Assembly (NCBI GenBank): GCA_947483555.1
Contig: CANKMW010000009.1
Location: 1-64,000 of the forward strand
Reading direction: 5' to 3'
DNA from: Myxococcales bacterium
GTDB taxonomy: Bacteria; Myxococcota_A; Polyangia; Haliangiales; Haliangiaceae
DNA length: 64,000 nucleotides
In this document: positions 45,699 through 52,488 of the stretch, piece by piece
How positions within the stretch are numbered: the first letter of the stretch is position 1
Layout: each line of letters opens with the position of its first letter
Made by a program: the position numbers and the translations under genes
The notes under the pieces: generated by a model
What the model was told of the DNA's origin: nothing
Databases searched by the model: none
Seen by the model: only the letters and a program-made list of their open reading frames with translations

Positions 45699-46274
45699 CT
45701 ACCGGATCGAGCTGGCGCGATAGATCACGTCGACCACCAGGTCGACGCGAAGGCTCTCGACGCGGACCTGGCCGCCGTCGATCGCCACGCGGGTGGTCCA
45801 CGAGCCGTCGCCGGCGCGCTGATGGACGGTGATGCGTCGTTCGCGGTGCGAGACGATGACGTAGTCACGGAGCGAGGGGATGGTCAGATAGCACTCGAGC
45901 TTGCCGCCGGTGTCGTACTCCTCGGACGAGTCGCTGGTGACCTCCAGGAGCAGGGTCGGGTTCAGCGCGGTCGCGTCCGGGCTCGGGCCGTGCTGCACCA
46001 GCGGGCCACAGATCACCGAGCCATCGGGGAACGTCGCGAGGCCCACGGCCTCGACGTACACCCGCAGGTCGGAGCTGTGGACGCGGCAAGGCTGGTCGCC
46101 GAGCCCGTTGCGAAGCGCGACGATCACCTCGACCGCCAGCGCCGAGTGCTCCTCGGAACCGCCGGCCATCGCGTAGATCTCGCCGTCGAAGAACTCGTGC
46201 TTGGTCGGGCTGTCGCGCTCGAGCCCGACGTACTCGGCGTAGGTGTAGCGGTGGTGCCGTCGTCCCCGGATCAT
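45699..46274 (-). CDS. Uma2-family (DUF820) endonuclease
   Basis: A 191-residue PD-(D/E)XK-fold protein of the Uma2 family. YTYAEYVGLERDSPTKHEFFDGEIYAM is the family's N-terminal block, AGGSEEHSALAVEV follows, and the nuclease core includes PDATALNPTLLLEVTSDSSEEYD with E and K (GGKLECYL) as likely metal and catalytic residues. Uma2 genes are often mobile and multicopy; the cellular role is unsettled. The gene lies exactly between two 70-bp direct repeats, which suggests that it arrived as a cassette. Confidence 0.85.
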   Translation of the reverse strand: MIRGRRHHRYTYAEYVGLERDSPTKHEFFDGEIYAMAGGSEEHSALAVEVIVALRNGLGDQPCRVHSSDLRVYVEAVGLATFPDGSVICGPLVQHGPSPDATALNPTLLLEVTSDSSEEYDTGGKLECYLTIPSLRDYVIVSHRERRITVHQRAGDGSWTTRVAIDGGQVRVESLRVDLVVDVIYRASSIR

Positions 46275-46334
46275 CGCGTCACGATGCTAGCAGGCGCGGA
46301 CTCCCGGCGCATCGGGGACGTGGTCACTGGCGTG

Positions 46335-47063
46335 CTACGGCGGCGCGCGGCGCACGAACCCGCGCTCGCTGACCCGACCCGTGATGCGCGACGGCGCGAC
46401 CGACGTGCCGCCGAAGTACAGCCCCGCCGCCCACTTGAAGTCGAGGGCCGGCGTGGCCGGGCAGGCGCGCGGCAGCGTGGTGGCGACGTCGATGGCGCGC
46501 GCCCCGACGGTGCCGGTCACCGCGAACTGGAACACCGCCCCGTCGGGCCACACCCGGTAGCGCAGCGGTGCGTCGCTGGCCAGCTCCTCGGCCGACAGGG
46601 CGAACAGCGCCGCCGGTGGGGTCTGGTGCACGCCGGTCGCGTTCGCGTACGCGGTCACCTCGAGCATCGGCGGCGCGACGTCGATCCGCCACCGCCAGCC
46701 GAACATCGCCCCGTCGACGGCCAGGTCGATGGTGCCGCAGTCCGACAGCCCCGGCAGCTTGTTCCAGTCGAGCTGATCGGCCGGTTCGACCGGCGCCGTG
46801 ATCACGTACGCCGCCGAGCCGTCGAACGCGAACCGGTAGTCGCGCCCGGCCACGGTCTGGAAGCCACGCAGCGGATTGTCCGCCGCCCCGCCGCTGATCT
46901 CGGCGTCGTGGCGCCCGGTCTCGATCACGTAGGTTGCCCACACCTCGACGAACGCGTCGGCCGCCAGCGCGGCGTCGACGCCAGCGCTGCCATCATCGGC
47001 CGCGCAGGCGGCGCCCGCGGTCGCGGCGATGATCGTGAGCGGCCCTGAACGTCCAGCCTGCAT
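46335..47063 (-). CDS. Secreted lipoprotein, function unknown
   Basis: A 242-residue exported protein. The signal peptide from ATG 47063 (MQAGRSGPLTIIAATAGAAC) ends in a lipobox-like GAAC. The mature part is beta-rich with scattered conserved aromatic residues (FGWRWRIDV, LRYRVWPDGAVFQFAVTG) and no known domain. A longer frame to 47156 lacks a signal peptide. Its 3' end is duplicated at 45629-45698. It diverges from the next secreted protein gene. Confidence 0.65.
   Translation of the reverse strand: MQAGRSGPLTIIAATAGAACAADDGSAGVDAALAADAFVEVWATYVIETGRHDAEISGGAADNPLRGFQTVAGRDYRFAFDGSAAYVITAPVEPADQLDWNKLPGLSDCGTIDLAVDGAMFGWRWRIDVAPPMLEVTAYANATGVHQTPPAALFALSAEELASDAPLRYRVWPDGAVFQFAVTGTVGARAIDVATTLPRACPATPALDFKWAAGLYFGGTSVAPSRITGRVSERGFVRRAPP
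46340..46409. repeat. 70-bp direct repeat, copy B
   Basis: Partner of the copy at 45629-45698, 711 bases away, with four mismatches. It forms the 3' end of the secreted-protein gene on the minus strand, so this copy is the native one and copy A the duplicate. Confidence 0.85.
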
Positions 47064-47171
47064 CCTCGCCAGTATACTCGCCGGCGCGTCGCGATCTGAT
47101 CGAACCGGTCGGCGCCCGAGTCTTGCAGAGGCCTTACGGCGAGCGCGGTCGTCCATGCGTCTGATGTCGGC

Positions 47172-48305
47172 ATGACCTCAGCTCGCTCGTTTTTCGTGGT
47201 GGCCTTGTTGCTGGCCGGTTCGGTGTCGGCGCAGCCGGTGCTTGCACCGCCGCCGCCGCCGCCGCCATCGCCATCGCCGTCGCCGCCGCTGGTCGGACGC
47301 GGCTTCGTCGTCGTCTCCACCCGTCGTGTGATCCACGAGTGCTCGGGGATGGGCGGCGAGCACTACGTGTTCGAGATCGACGGCGAGCGGCGCCTGGTCC
47401 ACGGCGGCGGCCACGGCGAGTACCCGCGGCTCCTGCCGCAGTTCGGCGCACCGACGACGAGGTGGTTCGTCGCCGAGGTGATCATGGTCCCGCCGCGGTC
47501 GGCGGACGCCGACGGCAACCCCGATTCCAGCCGCGCAGGCTGGTGTCTGGACCGGCTGCCGCCGTTCGAAGGCCAGGCGCTGCGGCTGGTGCCGGCCGCC
47601 GGTCGCGACGACGCGCAGCGGCTGCTGGCGACGATCACCGCAACCGGGCTGCCGCGCGCGCTGGTCGCACTGGCGCCGGCCGCCCGGGAGGACCTCGCGG
47701 TGGTGCGCATCACACAGCACGCCGAGGTCGCCAGCGGGCGGCGGTACCAGCTCGAGCAGGTCGAAGGCGACGCGCCGGCATGGTTCGACGTGCCGGTGCC
47801 GCCACCATCATCGAGCTGGCTCACCGACGTCGGCTTTGCCCCGTGGACCGGTGACCTGCTGGTGGTCGCGACCACCGGGGCCGGTGCGAAGCGGACGGTG
47901 ACGCGGGCCATGGTGGCCGACGATCTGGCCGACGCCAGGCGGTGGGCCGGGGTGTTGCGAACCACGGCGTGGCCGCCAGCATGGATCCTCGCCGGGCCGA
48001 TGGGCGCCTTCGTCGGCGCGCGGTGGGCCGCGGTCGGCAAGGTCGTGAAGGGCCGGCGCGGCTGTGGGCTCGAGCTCGAGATCAAGACCCACGACGGCAC
48101 GCCGTTCGTCCTCGATCCGATGCGGGTGGCGGTGCCCGCCGGCGTGGCGCGCGGCAACCTCGTCACCGCGGTGGTCGTGCCGGCGGACCAGGACCGCTGC
48201 GGCCGGGTGGCCCGGGTCGTGCGCGCCTACAAGACACCGGGCGTGATGGCCGGCGCCTGGCTGGTGAGCGGCGAGGCGGCGCCGGCGGCGCCGACGATCG
48301 AGTGA
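47172..48305 (+). CDS. Exported protein with Pro-rich linker, function unknown
   Basis: A 377-residue protein with a cleavable signal peptide (MTSARSFFVVALLLAGSVSA, then QPV). A run of Pro and Ser follows (about 26-39). The rest is a beta-rich secreted domain with two or three Cys (HECSGMGG, AGWCLD, RGCGLELEI). No family is recognised. It starts 108 bases from the divergent lipoprotein gene. Both look like periplasmic or surface proteins. Confidence 0.65.
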   Translation: MTSARSFFVVALLLAGSVSAQPVLAPPPPPPPSPSPSPPLVGRGFVVVSTRRVIHECSGMGGEHYVFEIDGERRLVHGGGHGEYPRLLPQFGAPTTRWFVAEVIMVPPRSADADGNPDSSRAGWCLDRLPPFEGQALRLVPAAGRDDAQRLLATITATGLPRALVALAPAAREDLAVVRITQHAEVASGRRYQLEQVEGDAPAWFDVPVPPPSSSWLTDVGFAPWTGDLLVVATTGAGAKRTVTRAMVADDLADARRWAGVLRTTAWPPAWILAGPMGAFVGARWAAVGKVVKGRRGCGLELEIKTHDGTPFVLDPMRVAVPAGVARGNLVTAVVVPADQDRCGRVARVVRAYKTPGVMAGAWLVSGEAAPAAPTIE

Positions 48306-48357
48306 CGATCGGTGCCCCCCGCGCGCCCGCCGCCGTCATGGGTTAGCATGCTCGGCG

Positions 48358-48611
48358 ATGGAGACGGGGGCACCCGCGCAGCGCCGAGGGGCCGCCGCTC
48401 TGCCGAGAGAGATCGGCGGCTACGAGATCGTGTCGTCGCTGGGCCGCGGCGGTATGGGCGTGGTGTACCGGGCTCGCGATCCGGTGACCGGCGCCGGCGT
48501 GGCGGTGAAGACGGTGCTGTGGGCGGGCGAAGGCGCGCTGGCGGCGATCCGCCGCGAGATCACGCCGCCGCCGCCGCCGCGGTGCTGGCGCGGACCGGCC
48601 GCGTCGAGTAG
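48358..48611 (+). pseudogene. Ser/Thr kinase gene remnant (N-lobe only)
   Basis: From ATG 48358, residues 19-68 match the start of a Hanks-type kinase: GGYEIVSSLGRGGMGVVYRARD with the glycine loop, VAVKTV with the ATP-site Lys (K51) and IRREI at alpha-C. Similarity ends at about 48561 in a CCG-repeat. A different frame then ends LARTGRVE with a stop at 48611. The catalytic lobe is absent. The simplest explanation is a large internal deletion that left both ends of a kinase gene. The ATG frame itself runs on as a shadow of the AlkC gene. Confidence 0.7.
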
Positions 48612-48622
48612 CCGGTCCGGCC

Positions 48623-49750
48623 ATGGCGGCGCAGCTCAAGCACTTCTTCGATCGAGCGCGCGTCGAGGCGATCGCCGCCCAGCTCGGCGCCGCGTGGCCG
48701 GGGTTTCCGCGCGCCACCTTCGTCCGCGAGGCGGTCGTCGGCCTGACCCGCCTCGAGCTCCTCGACCGCGGCCGGCACATCGCCGCGGCGATGGCGCGCG
48801 CGCTGCCCGCCGATTACCCGCGCGCGCTCGACGTGGTGCTGCGCTCGCTCGGCCCGCCGCTGGTCGCCAGCGAGGGCAACGGCATGGCGCCGTTCCACTA
48901 CCTGCCGCACGTGATCTACATCGGCGCCCACGGCCTCGGTCACGTCGAGCTGTCGCTGGCCGCGCAGCGCGAGCTCACCCGCCGGTTCTCGTGCGAGTGG
49001 TCGATCCGCGCCTACCTCGAGGCGCACCCCGCGGCCACGCTCGCCGCGCTCACGCGCTGGACCAACGACCCGGATCACCACGTCCGCCGGCTGGTCTCGG
49101 AGGGCACGCGGCCGCGCCTGCCGTGGGCGCCGCGCCTGCGCCGCTTCCAGGACGATCCGTCGCCGGTGCTGGCGCTGCTCGAGCGGCTCAAGGACGACCC
49201 CAGCGAGTACGTGCGGCGCTCGGTGGCCAACAACCTGAACGACATCGCCAAGGATCATCCGGCGGTGGTGATCGCGACGTGCACGCGCTGGGCCCGCGGT
49301 GCCGCCATCGAGCGGCGGCGCCTGATCAGCCATGCGTTGCGTTCACTCGTCAAGGCCGACCACGGGGCGGCGATCCGCCTGATCGGCGGACAGCCAGCCG
49401 CGGCCCTCGGCGTCGAGGCGACCGTCGGGCCGCGCACCGCCGTCATCGGCGGCTCGGTGACGATCCACGCCACGGTCCACAACCCGAGCCCGCGACCCGC
49501 GGGGGCGGTGATCACGGCGCGGGTGCACTTCGTCAAGCAGCGCGGCGGCACCTCGCCCCGCACCTTCAAGCTGCCCACGGTGGCGGTGGCGGCCGGCGCC
49601 AGCGCCACGGTGCGGAAGAAGATCACGCTGGCCCAGCTGTCGACGCGGACCCACGTCCCGGGCCGCCACCTCGTCGAGGTGGTGGTCAATGGCCGCGCCT
49701 TCGCCGCCGGCGCGTTCTTGCTGCGGAAGATGCCGGCCGATCAAACATAG
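48623..49750 (+). CDS. alkC: DNA alkylation repair protein AlkC (HEAT repeats plus Ig-like domain)
   Basis: A 375-residue HEAT-like-repeat DNA glycosylase. The core TRPRLPWAPRLRRFQDDPSP and YVRRSVANNLNDIAKDHP (about 160-215) is the AlkC signature. AlkC excises alkylated bases such as 3-methyladenine and 3-methylcytosine without base flipping. The N-terminal FVREAVVGLTRLELLDRG helix and the RFSCEWSIRAYLEAHP segment are also typical. Residues about 275-372 form an Ig-like domain (VIGGSVTIHATVHNPSPRPAG), known in the gamma group of AlkC and needed for DNA contact. Starts 11 bases after the kinase remnant. Confidence 0.9.
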   Translation: MAAQLKHFFDRARVEAIAAQLGAAWPGFPRATFVREAVVGLTRLELLDRGRHIAAAMARALPADYPRALDVVLRSLGPPLVASEGNGMAPFHYLPHVIYIGAHGLGHVELSLAAQRELTRRFSCEWSIRAYLEAHPAATLAALTRWTNDPDHHVRRLVSEGTRPRLPWAPRLRRFQDDPSPVLALLERLKDDPSEYVRRSVANNLNDIAKDHPAVVIATCTRWARGAAIERRRLISHALRSLVKADHGAAIRLIGGQPAAALGVEATVGPRTAVIGGSVTIHATVHNPSPRPAGAVITARVHFVKQRGGTSPRTFKLPTVAVAAGASATVRKKITLAQLSTRTHVPGRHLVEVVVNGRAFAAGAFLLRKMPADQT

Positions 49751-49788
49751 TGTGCCGCACTCCGCGAGCACGTCCTCGGCGTCTTTGC

Positions 49789-50466
49789 TCAGTCGAGCGC
49801 GAAACGGGCCGCCGCGCCCAGCGCGAAGAACACGTCGCGGTCCTCGATGGAGTCGGGCTCCGGCGCCAGGATGCGGGGCTCGGCCAGCCAGAAGTGGGTC
49901 ATGGTCGCGCCGAGCACCAGTGCCTTGTCCTGGTGCCCGAGCTCGAGCCCGGCGGTGAACTGCGCGGTCAGGTTGCGCGGCAGCTGCAGCGTGGTGGTGT
50001 CGCCGTTCGCCTCGGTGACCATGAACGTGGTGTCGCTGAACGGCCGGCTCATGCCGGCGCTGGCGCCGACGAGGGGGCGGATCCAGCGGTGCGAGCCCGA
50101 TAGCACCGCGCCGATGTCGAACGTGCCCCAGTTACCCGCGGCCGGCGCGTGACCGCCGCCCAAGCCGAGCAACAGCGCGACCCGCAGCTCCTGCGTCGCG
50201 TACTCCGGCGGCCGCAGCAACACGCCGACCCGGCCGGTGATGGCGTTGCGGTTGTCTCCGCCGCCCTCGTTGAGGAGATGCATGATGCCGGCCTCGCCTT
50301 CGACCACGACGCCAGGCGTGACGGCGCGGCGCACGCGGGTGTCGCCGGCGACCAGCTCGGGGCCCCAGATCGTGCCAATCCGGGACACGCCGATCTGGAC
50401 GTCGTCGTGGCCGACGTCCGGCGCGCCGGCCGACTCCAGCGCGATCGTGCGCGAGGGGGGCGTCAC
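49789..50466 (-). CDS. Predicted outer-membrane beta-barrel-like protein
   Basis: A 225-residue protein with alternating hydrophobic/polar strands ending in Phe/Leu-Asp (ALGAAARFALD), as in small outer-membrane barrels. The only start is GTG 50466, which gives no signal peptide (MTPPSRTIALESAG), so the true N-terminus may have been lost; the frame is open about 50 bases further but has no start codon. Homology is not recognised. It diverges from the DUF4157 gene. Confidence 0.5.
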   Translation of the reverse strand: MTPPSRTIALESAGAPDVGHDDVQIGVSRIGTIWGPELVAGDTRVRRAVTPGVVVEGEAGIMHLLNEGGGDNRNAITGRVGVLLRPPEYATQELRVALLLGLGGGHAPAAGNWGTFDIGAVLSGSHRWIRPLVGASAGMSRPFSDTTFMVTEANGDTTTLQLPRNLTAQFTAGLELGHQDKALVLGATMTHFWLAEPRILAPEPDSIEDRDVFFALGAAARFALD

Positions 50467-50549
50467 CGCGCGTGGGGTGCACGGACCTGGTGGACGCGTG
50501 ACGCGTGAGATGAAGGCTCACATCCGGTGGCACCGGCATCGATCGGGGT

Positions 50550-52271
50550 ATGGGCTACCACCTCGATCGGTATGGCGGGTCGGCGGCGAGCACCGAGGCG
50601 CCCGCCGCCGGGGCGCCGGGCAAGGTGCCGATCACCGCGCGGCTGGCGCGACGGCCGGCGGCCTCGCTCACCGGCGAGCCGCGCGACGGCAACGGGGTGG
50701 CCGCCGGCGCCGACGCGTTGGTGCAACAGGCCTCGGCGGCGTCGGGCGCGCCGCTGCCGGGCGACGTGCGCGGTCGCTTCGAGGCGTCCCTGGGCGCCGA
50801 CCTGTCGGCGGTGCGTGTCCACACGGGGCCCGACTCGGCGCGGGCCGCCGCGGCGGTCGGCGCGCGCGCCTACACGACCGGCAACGACGTCCACTTCGGC
50901 GCCGGGCAGTACGCGTCCGAGGATCCGTTCGGGCTGCACCTGCTCGCCCACGAGGTCGCGCACACGGTGCAGCAGGCGGGCGCCGCGCCCACCCTGCAGC
51001 CCAAACTCGAGGTGTCGGCGCCGGGCGACGCCGCGGAGGTCGAGGCCGACGCGATCGCGGACGCCCTGGTGGCCGGCGGCGACGCGCGCTCGATCGTGCG
51101 GACGGCGATCCCGGCGCGGGCGATCGCACGGGCGCCGCTCGACGAGAGCGCCAAGGATGCCGACGACAACGGCGAGGTGTTCGAGTTCCGCGACGCGCTG
51201 ATCAAGGGCTCGCTCAAGGACGCCGGCGCGTGGAAGGACGGCCACTTCGCCAACGCGACCCTGCAGACGGCGCTGGAGTTCTACGGCGCCCGCTGGAGCG
51301 TCAGCGTCGCGGCGCCGGTGGCGCCCGCGGCGCCGGCCGCGGCCGTGCCGGCGGACGCGCCGGCCAAGAAGCCGTCGCTCGCCGACTTCCCGCCGTGGTT
51401 CGCCGCCTTCCAGACCAAGCTGATCAAGCGCAGCCAGTGGAAGAAGGACGAGCAGGCGGTGTCGGCCCTGCTCGAGGCGTTCGTGCGGGCGCGGTTCCCC
51501 GATGCGCCCGACGTCGCGAAGGCGTTCTTCCACCACCTCGGCGAGAGCGTCGGCAACACCGGCGTCGACAACCTGAAGGTCGGGGCGCGCAAGGCCGACG
51601 GCAAGCAGGCCTATCAGTTCTGCGCCGCGGCCTCGTCGAAGATGCTCGAGGAAGCGCTCGCGAAGCACGGGCTCGCGTTCAAGGGCGGCGGCTACGGCGC
51701 CTACTACGCCAAGCACAAGAAGAACATCCAGGTCGGTGGCGCCGCGGCGTTCACCGCGCCGCTCGCGCCCGGCGACCGCGTCACGGTGGTCACGAACGAT
51801 TCGGCGCTCAGCGGTCACGTCATCACGGTCCTGAATTTCGAGGACCCGGTGATCACGTTCGTGTCCGGCAACTCGACCGGCGGCTCGGTCCAGCTCGAGT
51901 CGGCCCGCCGCACGCAGCCGCCGCCGAGCTACCAGTTCTATTCCCAGGCCTCCGCCGCCAACGTCGACGTCTACAAGGCGCAGCTCGACACGATGAAGGC
52001 CGACGAAACCGCCGGCAAGAAGGTCAACAAGCAGGCGATGGAGGCGCTCAAGGTCGAGTACGACAACGGCGTCGCGGCGGTGGCCAAGGGTCTGCCCAAG
52101 AACCACAAGGATCCCCACTTCGTGGCCGGCACCCACGCACCCGCCGGCCCCGGCGAGGCGTGGACGACGGTGATCGAGAAGGTGTCGCTGCTCGACCCCG
52201 CCTCGCTCGAGGGCAAGCCCGACGCGGAGCTCGACAAGCTCGGCCTCAAGAAGATCCCGGTGACGGCTTGA
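50550..52271 (+). CDS. eCIS-core (DUF4157) protein with C-terminal cysteine-peptidase-like domain
   Basis: A 573-residue protein. Residues 70-175 are a DUF4157 domain: LGADLSAVRVHTG, the zinc-protease motif HEVAH (134-138) and the third ligand region EVEAD (163-167). DUF4157 domains mark cargo or associated proteins of extracellular contractile injection systems. Residues 200-345 are helical. The C-terminal half has C358 in YQFCAAASSKML, H423 in SGHVITVLNF and N441 in FVSGNS, spaced like a CHAP/NlpC-type Cys-His-Asn triad. No injection-system structural genes are in the window. ATG 50550 follows a weak GGGG site. The payload role is inference. Confidence 0.78.
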   Translation: MGYHLDRYGGSAASTEAPAAGAPGKVPITARLARRPAASLTGEPRDGNGVAAGADALVQQASAASGAPLPGDVRGRFEASLGADLSAVRVHTGPDSARAAAAVGARAYTTGNDVHFGAGQYASEDPFGLHLLAHEVAHTVQQAGAAPTLQPKLEVSAPGDAAEVEADAIADALVAGGDARSIVRTAIPARAIARAPLDESAKDADDNGEVFEFRDALIKGSLKDAGAWKDGHFANATLQTALEFYGARWSVSVAAPVAPAAPAAAVPADAPAKKPSLADFPPWFAAFQTKLIKRSQWKKDEQAVSALLEAFVRARFPDAPDVAKAFFHHLGESVGNTGVDNLKVGARKADGKQAYQFCAAASSKMLEEALAKHGLAFKGGGYGAYYAKHKKNIQVGGAAAFTAPLAPGDRVTVVTNDSALSGHVITVLNFEDPVITFVSGNSTGGSVQLESARRTQPPPSYQFYSQASAANVDVYKAQLDTMKADETAGKKVNKQAMEALKVEYDNGVAAVAKGLPKNHKDPHFVAGTHAPAGPGEAWTTVIEKVSLLDPASLEGKPDAELDKLGLKKIPVTA

Positions 52272-52488
52272 TGAAGGACTTCCGAGGCGAACGCGACGTG
52301 AATCCGCGCGACCTCGGCGATCAATCCCGCGGCCGCAGACGCAGGGCTGCCGCTCAGTCGCAGCGGAATCAGGGCTTCCTCGCCGTTCACGGGCGTCGAA
52401 GTCATTGAAACAACTACGCACGAATACTGGACGGATGTATAGCCACTGATACGATGAGCAGCCCCTCCCTCCTTGCTGGAGCTGCTCC

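Noticed and set aside
52271..52408. 45-codon frame starting at the DUF4157 gene's stop (TGATG)
   Set aside because: Arg/Gln-rich, no ribosome-binding site or homology; immunity-gene role would be guesswork.
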